Positions 8,417-17,968 of a stretch of 64,000 nucleotides of DNA are shown here, in pieces. Each line of letters starts with the position of its first letter. Positions within the stretch are counted from its first letter, which is position 1. Under the pieces are notes generated by a model. The model was not told where the DNA came from and did not search any database. It worked only from the letters and a program-made list of their open reading frames with translations. A program made the translations under genes and the position numbers. Origin of the DNA: an uncultured Lachnospiraceae bacterium (lineage in GTDB: Bacteria; Bacillota; Clostridia; Lachnospirales; Lachnospiraceae); NCBI GenBank assembly GCA_946182825.1, contig CAMGZH010000002.1:51343-115342 (forward strand), read 5' to 3'.

Positions 8417-9312
8417 TGAAGAAAGAAGAGGAAGTACCTGCTGGTTCGCCTGCATGGATGGCGACCTTCTCTGACTTGATGAACCTTTTACTTTGTTTCT
8501 TCGTGTTGCTGTTTTCTATGTCAACGGTAGAGACGGTAAAGTTGCAACAGGTTGCAGCATCTATGGCTCAGGCCTTTTCTATCATTAACAGCAGTGGCGG
8601 CGGTGAGGCGATCCTTGAAGGAGGAATGGTATCTGCCGGCGTAACACAGCTTCCGGAGTACGCGAACTATTTTGGAGATTCTTTATCCAAGGAAGGAAGC
8701 GGCTCGAAGACGGAGGATGAAGGCAATGGCGGCGGAGGTAACAATTCTGCCAGTGGTGACGCTAATGGGGATAAGACCCATAAGGGCGGTCCGAGTGAAG
8801 AAGAAGCGGAGAAGCTTCTGAAGCAGAAGCAGGTGGAAGAATCCGAGAAGATGGCTGAAAGCATTCAGAAGAGTGCGAAGCGATATGGTATTCAGGATCA
8901 GGTGGATATTGATTTTAATGGTCAGTATGTTAGATTTACATTGAACGGAGCATTTCTCTTTGAGTCAGGCTCAGCTGAACTTAAGTCCAGTGCCGTTCCT
9001 CTGATCAAGAAGATCTCGAAGATCTTGAACCGGTATGATGAGAACCTTGTGGAGGTTGAGGGACATACAGATAATGTTCCGATTCATTCCTATAAGTTTG
9101 AGAATAATAACGTATTATCCATGTACCGTGCGATGAATGTGGCAGATGATATCCGTAAATATTCGGATCTGAAGGCTTCACATATCTACAGCTCCGGACG
9201 TGGTCAATACGACCCGATCGCTAGTAACCGTACCCCGGAGGGTAGGGCGAGAAACCGTCGGGTTGAGATTCGAGTATATAACTCCTATAACTCAGAGGAA
9301 CTTAGTAACTAA
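8416..9312 (+). CDS. motB: Flagellar stator protein MotB
   Basis: MotB anchors the stator to peptidoglycan and supplies the ion-binding Asp. The N-terminal motif PAWMATFSDLMNLLLCFFVL contains the critical Asp20 at the start of the single transmembrane helix. A Gly/Asn/Asp-rich linker (about 95-125) is followed by an OmpA-like peptidoglycan-binding domain (about 165-290) with VEGHTDNVPIHS and GRARNRRVEIRV. At 298 residues it is of usual length. Sequence alone does not settle proton versus sodium use. Confidence 0.95.
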   Translation: MKKEEEVPAGSPAWMATFSDLMNLLLCFFVLLFSMSTVETVKLQQVAASMAQAFSIINSSGGGEAILEGGMVSAGVTQLPEYANYFGDSLSKEGSGSKTEDEGNGGGGNNSASGDANGDKTHKGGPSEEEAEKLLKQKQVEESEKMAESIQKSAKRYGIQDQVDIDFNGQYVRFTLNGAFLFESGSAELKSSAVPLIKKISKILNRYDENLVEVEGHTDNVPIHSYKFENNNVLSMYRAMNVADDIRKYSDLKASHIYSSGRGQYDPIASNRTPEGRARNRRVEIRVYNSYNSEELSN

Positions 9313-9337
9313 TCCGAGAAAGGCGGCATGAAATCCT

Positions 9338-9853
9338 ATGAAGAAAAGTCTTTTGACTCTGATTACACTTGCTCTTGTGCTGGTGAATCTTGTTTTAACT
9401 GCAATTCTTGCCATCTCCATTCTACCGGAGGTTAAGCAGGCGAATAATCTGGTCAGCAAGGTTGCGGAAGCAATCGATCTGGACGCGCAGAGCACTTCTA
9501 AGGGTGGCGCGAACATCTCTATTGAAGATTTAGAGACGCAGAGCATTACGGATCCTTTGACCATTAACCTGAAGCCGAGTGGTGACGGTAAGGAGCATTA
9601 TGCTAATATTAAGATTTCTCTTTCTTTGAACAAAAAGTCTGAGAATTACACTAGTTATAAGGCTAAGCTGGAAGATGGAAGTATTACACCGCTCGTAACT
9701 GGTGCAATTACCAAGGTTGTTTCCCAGTATACCATCGATCAGCTTAGGAGTGGGCAGAATGAGATTCAGGATGCCTGCACAGAATCTCTCAAGAGTATTT
9801 TTGGCGAGGGATTTGTTGTAGGTGTTGTATTTGCTAGTATTCAATATCAGTAG
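9338..9853 (+). CDS. fliL: Flagellar basal-body protein FliL
   Basis: FliL is a single-pass membrane protein that surrounds and supports the stator. The 171-residue product has an N-terminal transmembrane helix (about 7-30), then a beta-rich stomatin-like extracellular domain with INLKPSGDGKEHYANIKISL and a C-terminal helix, as in the FliL family. It lies between motB and fliM, the standard position. Sequence similarity in this family is low, so part of the call rests on context. Confidence 0.85.
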   Translation: MKKSLLTLITLALVLVNLVLTAILAISILPEVKQANNLVSKVAEAIDLDAQSTSKGGANISIEDLETQSITDPLTINLKPSGDGKEHYANIKISLSLNKKSENYTSYKAKLEDGSITPLVTGAITKVVSQYTIDQLRSGQNEIQDACTESLKSIFGEGFVVGVVFASIQYQ

Positions 9854-9874
9854 AACAGGACAGGTGGTGATACC

Positions 9875-10858
9875 ATGAGTGATGTCCTGTCCCAAAGCGA
9901 AATCGACAACTTACTACAGGCGCTGAGCAGTGGTGAAGTCGATGTCGAAGAGATGAAGAAGAATAATGAGAACGCTGTTAAGGATTACGATTTCTCACGA
10001 CCTTCCAAATTCTCGAAGGAACATTTAAGGACACTGGAGATTATATTTGAACATTACGGACGTCTGTTGTCCACGAATCTTCCTGTATATCTCCGCAAAA
10101 ATATTCAGGTCGAGGTAATGAATTCCGAGGCCGTAACCTATATGGAATTCTCCAATGCGCTATCGAATCCTGTGTTGCTTGGAGTCGTGGACTTTGATCC
10201 GCTTAAGGGCAATATTATTATGGAGATGGCGAACAAGCTGGGATTTGCAATTGTAGATCGTATGCTTGGCGGAGAGGGAGAACCATTAGAGAAGGTTCGA
10301 GATTTTTCGGAGATCGAACTTTTGATTATTGAGCGAGTGATGAGCAGTTGCGTCGAGCTCCTACGTGAGCCATGGTTGAATGTTGTAGATATTCATCCCA
10401 GATTAAACCGCATTGAGACAAATTCTCAGTTTGCTCAGATTATATCTCCATCCGAGATGATCGCTATTGTAACACTGAATATCCGTATCGGTGACATTGA
10501 AGGATTGATGAATGTTTGTCTTCCGTATTTGACACTTGAGCCGGTAATGGATAAACTTAATACTAAGTTCTGGTATTCTAATATGCAGGATAAGACAGAG
10601 GAGTACTTCACGGATGATATCGAAGCATTGATCCGTAAGGCCAATGTTCCTGTGACTGCTGTTCTTGGTAAGAGTAGTATCAGTGTTAGTGACTTTGCCA
10701 GCTTACAGAACGGCGATGTTATTCGCCTAGATCGTAAGGTGGACGATGAACTTGATGTATATGTAGGTGAAATTCGTAAGTTTACAGCATTGCCGGGTTC
10801 GGCAGATAAGAAGTATGCTGTACGCGTCACTACAGTTATAAGAGAGGAAGATTTTTAA
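9875..10858 (+). CDS. fliM: Flagellar motor switch protein FliM
   Basis: FliM is the C-ring component that binds phospho-CheY. The N-terminal CheY-P docking helix reads LSQSEIDNLLQALSSGE (residues 5-21). The middle CheC-like domain begins near 45 (DFSRPSKFSKEHLRTLE), and the SpoA-type C-terminal domain covers about 250-325. Length 327 is normal. It is followed after 2 bp by fliY, whose product joins it in the switch complex. Confidence 0.97.
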   Translation: MSDVLSQSEIDNLLQALSSGEVDVEEMKKNNENAVKDYDFSRPSKFSKEHLRTLEIIFEHYGRLLSTNLPVYLRKNIQVEVMNSEAVTYMEFSNALSNPVLLGVVDFDPLKGNIIMEMANKLGFAIVDRMLGGEGEPLEKVRDFSEIELLIIERVMSSCVELLREPWLNVVDIHPRLNRIETNSQFAQIISPSEMIAIVTLNIRIGDIEGLMNVCLPYLTLEPVMDKLNTKFWYSNMQDKTEEYFTDDIEALIRKANVPVTAVLGKSSISVSDFASLQNGDVIRLDRKVDDELDVYVGEIRKFTALPGSADKKYAVRVTTVIREEDF

Positions 10859-10860
10859 CT

Positions 10861-11976
10861 ATGGGGGACACCAACTTATCTCAGGAAGAGATTAACGCGC
10901 TGTTTAACACAGCTGGAGATGGTGAATCACCATCAGCAACCGGTGGGGAAATGATATTAGAAGACAATGAGAAAGATACAATTGGTGAAGTAGCTAATAT
11001 CAGCATGGGGACAGCAGCAACGACCCTATTTTCCCTGGTTAACAAGAAGGTTGAAATCTCTACTCCGGTTGTTTCGATCAGTAATTGGGATGAGATCGTT
11101 AATATGTACGAGAAGCCCTGTGTACTGGTCAAGATTGCGTACACGAAGGGTCTTGATGGAACCAATGTATTGGTTCTTAAGGACAGAGATGTTAAGGTTA
11201 TCACCGATCTTATGATGGGTGGTGATGGAACGAATACTGATGGTGAGATCACAGAACTTCATTTGTCTGCGATTTCTGAGGCCATGAACCAGATGATGGG
11301 AAGTGCGGCCACATCCCTTAGTTCCATGCTGAATATGATGGTTGATATCAGCCCGCCTACATCCGATTTGATGGATTTGGCGGAGTCCCCGGATGGAGGT
11401 GAGATCGACGATTTCCTGAAGGGTCCTTTCGTTAAGATTGAATTTAAGATGTTGATCGGAGATCTTGTTGATTCCAAGATCATGCAGCTTTATCCGATTA
11501 GCTTAGCTCAGGAGATGTGTAAGTCAGTGTTTGAGACAATGGAAAATGATACAAATTCCACAGTTGATGAACCGGCACCGGCATCAGCTCCAACTCCTGC
11601 TCCGGCGCAAGCAGCGCCTCAGCCGGCACCGGCACAAGCAATGGCACCGCCACCTATGGCAGCTTCACCGACGATGCAGCAGGTCAACGTAGAACAGGCA
11701 CAGTTTACTCCATTTGCGCAGAATATTATGCCTGCTTATTCTCCGGAGAATATCGATTTAATTATGGATGTTCCTCTGGAAGTGACAGTAGAATTGGGCA
11801 GAACCCATAAATCGATTCACGATATCCTGGAATTCGCACCGGGAACGATCATTGAGTTGAATAAAATAGCCGGCGAGCCTGTCGATGTACTTGTTAACGG
11901 CAAGTATGTCGCAAAGGGCGAAGTCGTTGTTATAGAAGAAGCTTTTGGTGTTAGAATTACAGAGATAGTAAAGTAA
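10861..11976 (+). CDS. fliY: Motor switch phosphatase FliY (FliN type)
   Basis: FliY is the Gram-positive C-ring subunit that also dephosphorylates CheY-P. The N-terminal docking motif LSQEEINALFN (6-16) resembles that of FliM. A CheC-like domain follows with both phosphatase sites intact (Glu43/Asn46 and Glu140/Asn143). An Ala/Pro-rich linker (about 235-275) leads to a C-terminal FliN/SpoA domain (about 295-371). At 371 residues it matches Bacillus FliY. It therefore offers CheY-P hydrolysis at the motor, besides CheC encoded downstream. Confidence 0.95.
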   Translation: MGDTNLSQEEINALFNTAGDGESPSATGGEMILEDNEKDTIGEVANISMGTAATTLFSLVNKKVEISTPVVSISNWDEIVNMYEKPCVLVKIAYTKGLDGTNVLVLKDRDVKVITDLMMGGDGTNTDGEITELHLSAISEAMNQMMGSAATSLSSMLNMMVDISPPTSDLMDLAESPDGGEIDDFLKGPFVKIEFKMLIGDLVDSKIMQLYPISLAQEMCKSVFETMENDTNSTVDEPAPASAPTPAPAQAAPQPAPAQAMAPPPMAASPTMQQVNVEQAQFTPFAQNIMPAYSPENIDLIMDVPLEVTVELGRTHKSIHDILEFAPGTIIELNKIAGEPVDVLVNGKYVAKGEVVVIEEAFGVRITEIVK

Positions 11977-12000
11977 CAAGATTCATAAGGAGAGAAGACA

Positions 12001-12363
12001 ATGGCAAAGAACATTTTGATTTGTGATGACGCAGCCTTCATGAGAATGATGATCAAGGATATCCTTACCAAGAACGGATATAATGTAGTGGGAGAGGCTG
12101 AGAACGGTGTAAAAGCTGTTGAGGCATACTCTGAGTGCAATCCGGATCTTGTGTTAATGGACATCACAATGCCTGAAATGGACGGTATCGGTGCTTTAAA
12201 GGGTATTCGTGCTAAGGATCCTAACGCATCCATTATTATGTGTTCAGCAATGGGTCAGCAGGCAATGGTAATCGAGGCTATTCAGTCCGGTGCTAAGGAC
12301 TTTATCGTTAAGCCATTCCAGGCTGAACGTGTGCTTGAGGCTGTTAAGAAGGTAATTGGATAA
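12001..12363 (+). CDS. cheY: Chemotaxis response regulator CheY
   Basis: CheY is a stand-alone receiver that, once phosphorylated by CheA, binds the switch. The 120-residue product keeps all receiver residues: Asp9 and Asp10, phosphoacceptor Asp54 (LVLMDITMPEMDG), Ser82 and Lys104 (FIVKPF). Its location between fliY and fliO is typical of Firmicute operons. In contrast to the CheB receiver in this cluster, it is fully conserved. Confidence 0.97.
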   Translation: MAKNILICDDAAFMRMMIKDILTKNGYNVVGEAENGVKAVEAYSECNPDLVLMDITMPEMDGIGALKGIRAKDPNASIIMCSAMGQQAMVIEAIQSGAKDFIVKPFQAERVLEAVKKVIG

Positions 12364-12754
12364 TCCTATGTATTTATCTTCGCAAATCTCTGGACTGGAA
12401 AACTTTTTCCAGATGCTGGTGGTTTTGGTAATGTTTGTGGTGGTAGTAGCTTTATGCTATTTTACCACCCATTTCATTGCAAATTATCAGAAACACAATA
12501 TGTCAAATCATAATTTTGAGATTATTGATTCCATGAGGATCGGTAATAATAAGTTCCTTGCCATCGTAAAAGTGGGCAGGGATTCTTATTATTGCGTCGG
12601 AATGGGCAAGGATGAGATTACTTTTTTAGGTGAACTTAGTTCAGATGACCTGTTCTTTGAATCAGACAGGGAGTCTAAGGATTCTCTTGGCAACCGATTT
12701 GACACGTATTTGCAGAACTTTATATCAAATAAAAAAAGTAAAGGAAAATCATGA
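12356..12754 (+). CDS. fliO: Flagellar export gate assembly protein FliO
   Basis: The 132-residue product has one transmembrane helix (about 20-42) followed by a basic cytoplasmic domain with [29 protein letters not shown], the pattern of FliO/FliZ proteins that help assemble FliP. The start is ambiguous: TTG 12356 overlaps cheY and lies only 3 bases after AAGAAGG, while ATG 12368 is 15 bases from it. Its stop overlaps the fliP ATG. The call rests on topology and position before fliP. Confidence 0.82.
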   Translation: MDNPMYLSSQISGLENFFQMLVVLVMFVVVVALCYFTTHFIANYQKHNMSNHNFEIIDSMRIGNNKFLAIVKVGRDSYYCVGMGKDEITFLGELSSDDLFFESDRESKDSLGNRFDTYLQNFISNKKSKGKS

Positions 12755-13575
12755 AACGCTTTCAGAAGATGATCGCAGTTCTTTGTCTTGTACTAGGACT
12801 GGGATGCTTTGCAACTGCTGTATTTATGATGGGTACTACGAAAGCTTATGCGATGAGTTACGGCCCGACAGACAATGCCCCCAACGCTTCCGACAAGAAG
12901 ACGGGGCCATCCACCGGTGGCTTTAATTTATCGTTTGACGGAGATACCGGAACACTTAGTTCAACCGTGCGTATTCTTCTTGTACTCACAGTAATTTCTC
13001 TGGCTCCTGCAATTCTGGTTATGCTGACGAGTTTTACTCGAATCGTCATCGTACTTCATTTTATCAGAATGGCGTTAGGAACCCAGACATCTCCGCCAAA
13101 CCAGGTAATGATCGGTTTGGCTCTTTTTTTGACATTATTTATTATGTGGCCAACCGCAAATAACATATACAATAATGCGATCGTTCCCCTGGATGCAGGG
13201 AAGATTACCCAGGAAAAGGCATATAATAAGATTAAGGAACCTCTCCGTGAGTTTATGTATGGACAGACCCAGGAGAAGGATCTTAATCTGTTTTGCGATA
13301 TTGCAGACATTACCTACAAGGATTATGATGACGTGCCAATGCATGTTCTGATCCCAAGCTTTATTTTAAGTGAGCTTCGGACAGCATTTATTATGGGATT
13401 TTTGATCTATATTCCATTCCTTGTGATCGATATGGTGGTTTCTTCTGTGCTTATGTCCATGGGTATGATGATGTTGCCACCTACGACGATTTCATTGCCC
13501 TTTAAGATTCTTTTGTTTATCATGGCGGATGGATGGAATCTTGTCATTGGAAGTGTGGTCAAGACGTTCCAATAG
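12751..13575 (+). CDS. fliP: Flagellar export gate protein FliP
   Basis: FliP is a core subunit of the FliPQR export pore. The 274-residue product has a cleavable signal peptide (about 1-34, ending in TKAYA), four hydrophobic helices, and the hallmark sequences [37 protein letters not shown] and [18 protein letters not shown]. The start overlaps fliO by 4 bp. Length and motifs are canonical. Confidence 0.97.
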   Translation: MKRFQKMIAVLCLVLGLGCFATAVFMMGTTKAYAMSYGPTDNAPNASDKKTGPSTGGFNLSFDGDTGTLSSTVRILLVLTVISLAPAILVMLTSFTRIVIVLHFIRMALGTQTSPPNQVMIGLALFLTLFIMWPTANNIYNNAIVPLDAGKITQEKAYNKIKEPLREFMYGQTQEKDLNLFCDIADITYKDYDDVPMHVLIPSFILSELRTAFIMGFLIYIPFLVIDMVVSSVLMSMGMMMLPPTTISLPFKILLFIMADGWNLVIGSVVKTFQ

Positions 13576-13601
13576 TTGCGTTTAACGGATAGGAGGCTTT
13601 T

Positions 13602-13871
13602 ATGACAGAAGGTCAGGTCCTTGATATAATGAGAGAGGCATTTTATAATATTATTATTTGCTCTGCGCCAATGCTTTTTATTTCACTGATCGTAGGTCTG
13701 GTAATCAGTATTTTCCAGACGGTTACATCCATTCAGGAACAGACACTTACGTTTGTACCAAAGATTCTGTCAATTTTTATTGCCCTTTTGATCTTTGGTT
13801 CCTTTATCATGAATACCATTGTAGGGTATATGACGACCCTTTGGTCCAATTTTAGTGTTTACACCAGATAG
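13602..13871 (+). CDS. fliQ: Flagellar export gate protein FliQ
   Basis: The 89-residue product has two transmembrane helices (about 15-38 and 50-75) with the FliQ motif VGLVISIFQTVTSIQEQTL. FliQ packs around FliP/FliR in the export pore. GGAGGC precedes ATG 13602. fliR starts 2 bp after its stop. Confidence 0.96.
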   Translation: MTEGQVLDIMREAFYNIIICSAPMLFISLIVGLVISIFQTVTSIQEQTLTFVPKILSIFIALLIFGSFIMNTIVGYMTTLWSNFSVYTR

Positions 13872-13873
13872 AT

Positions 13874-14653
13874 ATGGTTAATGTTACATTTGATCTATAC
13901 CAAATCGAATATTTTCTGCTGATTCTGGTCCGGATATCCTGTTTTGTATTCGTTGCTCCTTTTTTTAGTATGAAAGGGGTTCCGTCTTATACCAAGATAG
14001 GATTTTCCGCGATGCTCAGCATAATGCTTATGTCCGTTTTGAATGTTAAGGAGATCAGCTATGTCAGCGTGATCGGATACGGCGTTCTGGTCTGTAGGGA
14101 GGCTCTTACCGGGTTTATTCTTGGGTATGCGGCCTCTATCTGCAATTCTATTGTGTTGTTTGCCGGTAATATCATTGATATGGATATCGGACTTTCCATG
14201 GCAACGGAATTTGACCCTACGATGAATACACAGGTTACCATTACAGGTAATATCTACTATTATTTCACGTTGCTGTTAATGCTTATCGGTAATGTCCATC
14301 AGTTCCTACTTCGGTCACTGGTTGATTCCTTTTCCCTTATACCACTTGGAGGCGCGGTACTGGACCGGGATCATCTGCTGGCGTCTATGATTTATTTCAT
14401 GCGCAATCTTTTTATCCTGGGATTTCGGATCATGCTTCCGATTTTTGCAACCATTCTCGTTATGAATGTTGTGCTTGGTATTATGGCGAAGGTGGCGCCA
14501 CAGATGAATATGTTCAGCGTAGGTGTGCAGATCAAGATCCTGGCAGGCCTTGCTGTCTTATATTTGTGTGTTTTTTTGTTCCCGGAGGTCGTTGCTTTGC
14601 TTACAGAGCAGATCAAGGTGAATATGCGTAATTTTGCAGGAGGACTTCACTGA
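13874..14653 (+). CDS. fliR: Flagellar export gate protein FliR
   Basis: The 259-residue product is a multi-spanning membrane protein (about six helices) with FliR motifs RISCFVFVAPFFSMKGVP and a conserved GLSMATEFDP segment. It completes the FliPQR pore and contacts FlhB. The start is only 2 bp after fliQ and the 3' end runs into the flhB ribosome site. Confidence 0.95.
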   Translation: MVNVTFDLYQIEYFLLILVRISCFVFVAPFFSMKGVPSYTKIGFSAMLSIMLMSVLNVKEISYVSVIGYGVLVCREALTGFILGYAASICNSIVLFAGNIIDMDIGLSMATEFDPTMNTQVTITGNIYYYFTLLLMLIGNVHQFLLRSLVDSFSLIPLGGAVLDRDHLLASMIYFMRNLFILGFRIMLPIFATILVMNVVLGIMAKVAPQMNMFSVGVQIKILAGLAVLYLCVFLFPEVVALLTEQIKVNMRNFAGGLH

Positions 14654-14657
14654 TTAT

Positions 14658-15800
14658 ATGTTTGATTCAGCGGATTATGATTTAGCTGCATATTCGCCTT
14701 TGTTAACGCTTGATCTTCAGTTTTTCGGAGACGATAAGACCGAGGAGCCTACAGCAAAGAAGATTTCCGATACCCGTAATAAGGGTCAGGTCGGAAAGAG
14801 CCAGGAGCTTGGTTTTGCGATTGAGCTCTTTGTACTTTTTTTAACTCTGCGTGTTGTGGGCTTTAGCATGGGGGAGCGCTTCATCTATGTTTTTAAATGG
14901 ATCTATAAAAGCGTTATACCGGATTACATTTCCTCTGAGCGAAGGCTTCCGACGGCTGCGTCAATGCATGCTCTATTCAAAGAAATATATTTACAGATGT
15001 TCCTGCTTGTAATTCCCTTCATGGTTGCGGGATTTTTGGCTGCCCTTTTTGGAACCGGACTGCAGTTTAAGTTTAAGATTTCAACCGAGCCGTTAAAACC
15101 GAAACTGAGCAAGTTCAATCCCATCAATGGTGTGAAGAGAATTTTCAGTAAGCAGGCTTTATTTAATTTGTTACTTGCGGTGGTGAAGATCACCATGATC
15201 TTTGTGGTGGCCTATTCCACCATCTCAAGTCATCTGCAGGAGATTTTCGTTCTGTATGAACTGGATCTGAATCAGGCTGTTGCTCTTGTAAGCCAGCTTG
15301 TGGTGGATACGGGAATCCGTATCAGTGTTGTCTATCTGGTGGTGGGATTTGCGGATCTGTTTTACCAGAAGCGTAAATTTAAAAAAGACATTAAGATGAC
15401 AAAGCAGGAAGTTAAGGACGAATTCAAGAATTCTGAAGGAGATCCTCAGATCAAAGGCCAGCAGAGGCAGAAGATGCGTGAGGTTTCTCAGCGCCGTATG
15501 ATGCAACAGGTGCCTCAGGCCGATGTTGTTATTACAAACCCTACCCATATTGCCGTTGCCGTGAAGTACGATTCTGAGATAGCGAATGCCCCGGTTGTCG
15601 TGGCAAAGGGTGAGGATTATCTTGCAAAAAAAATTAAAGATGCCGCAAAGGAGCATGGGGTGGAGATCGTAGAGAACAAACCCCTTGCCAGGGCCATCTA
15701 TACGACGGTAGAAGTAGGACAGCAAATACCTCCTGAGTTATATCAGGCAGTTGCAGAGGTGCTTGCTCTCATTTATAATAAAAAGCAGCCAAGACATTAA
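14658..15800 (+). CDS. flhB: Flagellar export switch protein FlhB
   Basis: FlhB has four transmembrane helices and a cytoplasmic domain that autocleaves to change export specificity. The NPTH cleavage motif is intact at about residues 294-297 (VVITNPTHIAVAVKYD). The N-terminus reads DLQFFGDDKTEEPTAKK, then GQVGKSQEL. I prefer ATG 14658, 4 bases after the fliR stop; AGGAGG at 14638-14643 is rather far (14 bases). TTG 14634 has no ribosome site of its own. The product is 380 residues. Confidence 0.95.
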   Translation: MFDSADYDLAAYSPLLTLDLQFFGDDKTEEPTAKKISDTRNKGQVGKSQELGFAIELFVLFLTLRVVGFSMGERFIYVFKWIYKSVIPDYISSERRLPTAASMHALFKEIYLQMFLLVIPFMVAGFLAALFGTGLQFKFKISTEPLKPKLSKFNPINGVKRIFSKQALFNLLLAVVKITMIFVVAYSTISSHLQEIFVLYELDLNQAVALVSQLVVDTGIRISVVYLVVGFADLFYQKRKFKKDIKMTKQEVKDEFKNSEGDPQIKGQQRQKMREVSQRRMMQQVPQADVVITNPTHIAVAVKYDSEIANAPVVVAKGEDYLAKKIKDAAKEHGVEIVENKPLARAIYTTVEVGQQIPPELYQAVAEVLALIYNKKQPRH

Positions 15801-15817
15801 TTTAGCCGGAGAAATTT

Positions 15818-15847
15818 CCTTCCATCGGTCGTGGATCCGATGGAAGG
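15818..15847 (+). repeat. 11-bp hairpin between flhB and flhA
   Basis: CCTTCCATCGG (15818-15828) and CCGATGGAAGG (15837-15847) are exact reverse complements with an 8-base loop. No T tract follows, so it is more likely an mRNA processing or stability element than a terminator. Confidence 0.85.
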
Positions 15848-15904
15848 CCACCGGTGAAGGTTTGAATGTGTCTTGACGGATTGAACATGGGAAAGGAGAA
15901 AGAA

Positions 15905-17968
15905 ATGGGTGAGACCTTAGAGAAACGCACTGGTCTTAAAATCACCGATATTGGTGTAGCTGCTTATCTTTTAGCCGCAGTAGTTTTCTTTATTGTTCCT
16001 ATTCCTTCCTGGTTGTTAGATATTTGTCTTGCGATCAATATTGCTGTTGCAATGACCGTAATGATCAATTCCTTGTTTGTGAAAGAACCATTGGATATGT
16101 CATTTTATCCAACACTTCTTTTGCTGACAACGATTTTCAGAATTTCGCTTAACGTTGGATCAACGCGTCTGATTCTTACAACCGGTAAGCCGGGTAACGT
16201 GGTAGAGACCTTCGGTTCCTTCGTAGGTGGTGGCGACCTGATTATGGGTGCCATTGTGTTTATCATTTTGCTGATCATTCAGTTTATTGTCATCAACAAA
16301 GGTACGGAGCGAGTATCTGAGGTAACAGCTCGTTTTACACTGGATGCTATGCCTGGTAAGCAGATGGCCATTGAGGCTGATGTTTCCTCCGGTGCCATTG
16401 ATGATAAGGAGGCAAAGCGACAGCGAGATAAGTTACAGGAAGAGTCTTCGTTCTTCGGAGCGATGGATGGTGCTACAAAGTATGTAAAAGGTGATGCGGC
16501 CGCCGGCCTTATTATCACAGTGATCAACCTTGCCGGAGGTACCATTATGGGTATTACAAGGCAGGGGATGGATTTTGGTTCAGCCCTGAACCAGTTTGGT
16601 GTATTAACCATTGGTGATGGAATTTCTTCTTCTATTCCGTCCCTTCTGATCTCTCTTTCAACCGGTGTTCTGGTTACAAAGGGAGCAAAGCAGGCCGATT
16701 TCTCCGGCCAGCTGATCAAGCAGCTGTTCGGTTACCCCAAAGTGCTGAACGTAGTAGGACTGGTTCTGATTCTGCTTGGTATTGTTACACCGCTGAATAT
16801 CGTATTGTTCTGTTCCTTTGGTATTGCTTTACTGGTCGTGGCTCATAATCTGAGTAAGACCATCGGCAAGGAATCCATTAAGGAAGAGGTGGAACAGGAA
16901 GAGACAGAAGCCGAAGAGATCCGTAAGCCGGAGAACGTTGTTTCCCTGCTTTCAGTCGATCCCATCGAGCTGGAATTTGGATATGGAATCATTCCACTTG
17001 CAGATGTGAACCAGGGAGGCGATCTTCTGGATCGTGTGGTCATGATTCGACGTCAGATTGCTCTTGAGCTTGGAACGGTGGTTCCCATCATTCGTCTTCG
17101 AGACAATATCCAGCTCAACCCGAATCAGTACGTGATTAAGATCAAGGGAATTCAGATTGCAGAGGGTGAGATCCTATTTGATCACTATATGGCGATGAAT
17201 CCCGGATATGTACAGGAGGAGATCACAGGTATTCCAACCTTCGAACCATCCTTCCATCTGCCGGCGCAGTGGATCACGGAAGGTCAGAGGGAGAGAGCAG
17301 AATCCCTGGGATATACGGTGGTTGATCCTCCGTCTATCATTGCAACACACCTGACCGAGGTGATTCGTTCTCATATTGCAGAACTTCTCACACGTCAGGA
17401 TGTACAAAACCTTGTTGACAATCTTAAGCAGACCAATCCGGTGCTTGTGGAAGAGCTTACACCGGCGGAGCTTAATCTTGGAGAGATTCAGAAGGTTCTT
17501 GCCAATCTTCTGGCGGAGGGTGTATCGATTCGGGATCTTCTCTCTATCTTTGAGATTCTTGCCGATCATGCGGCAGCGACAAGGGATACCGATGTTCTTA
17601 CCGAGTATGTCCGTCAGGGACTTAAGAGGGCCATCAGCAGTAAGTACTTTGAGCCGAATGAGGCGAATCAGGTTATTACCGTTGATCCTAAGATCGAGCA
17701 GGAGATTATGTCATCGGTTAAGCAGACGGAGCAGGGAGCTTACATTACCCTTGATCCGGAACGAATCCGTTTGATTATGGAATCTCTTAAGGCAGAGGTT
17801 GCCAAGATGGAAGAACTTGGAAGAACGCCAATCGTTGTATGTTCTCCAATTGTGCGAATGTATTTTAAAAAATTATCAGAGGACTATTTAGAGGATCTGA
17901 TCGTTGTATCCTATAACGAGGTGGATTCCGATGTAGAACTGCAGTCCGTAGGAATGGTGGCAGCGTAA
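15905..17968 (+). CDS. flhA: Flagellar export gate protein FlhA
   Basis: FlhA is the nonameric export-gate subunit that docks late chaperone-substrate complexes. The product has about eight N-terminal membrane helices (to about 320), the FHIPEP-region motif FYPTLLLLTTIFRISLNVGS, and a large cytoplasmic domain. I start at ATG 15905 because AGGAG (15894-15898) lies 6 bases upstream; an in-frame ATG at 15866 has no ribosome site. This gives 687 residues, the normal length. flhF begins directly after the stop. Confidence 0.97.
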   Translation: MGETLEKRTGLKITDIGVAAYLLAAVVFFIVPIPSWLLDICLAINIAVAMTVMINSLFVKEPLDMSFYPTLLLLTTIFRISLNVGSTRLILTTGKPGNVVETFGSFVGGGDLIMGAIVFIILLIIQFIVINKGTERVSEVTARFTLDAMPGKQMAIEADVSSGAIDDKEAKRQRDKLQEESSFFGAMDGATKYVKGDAAAGLIITVINLAGGTIMGITRQGMDFGSALNQFGVLTIGDGISSSIPSLLISLSTGVLVTKGAKQADFSGQLIKQLFGYPKVLNVVGLVLILLGIVTPLNIVLFCSFGIALLVVAHNLSKTIGKESIKEEVEQEETEAEEIRKPENVVSLLSVDPIELEFGYGIIPLADVNQGGDLLDRVVMIRRQIALELGTVVPIIRLRDNIQLNPNQYVIKIKGIQIAEGEILFDHYMAMNPGYVQEEITGIPTFEPSFHLPAQWITEGQRERAESLGYTVVDPPSIIATHLTEVIRSHIAELLTRQDVQNLVDNLKQTNPVLVEELTPAELNLGEIQKVLANLLAEGVSIRDLLSIFEILADHAAATRDTDVLTEYVRQGLKRAISSKYFEPNEANQVITVDPKIEQEIMSSVKQTEQGAYITLDPERIRLIMESLKAEVAKMEELGRTPIVVCSPIVRMYFKKLSEDYLEDLIVVSYNEVDSDVELQSVGMVAA

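Noticed and set aside
15930..15960. TAAAATCACCGATAT sequence near the start of flhA, resembling a sigma-28 -10
   Set aside because: It is inside the flhA coding sequence and no TAAA-like -35 lies 14-16 bases upstream of the ACCGATAT.
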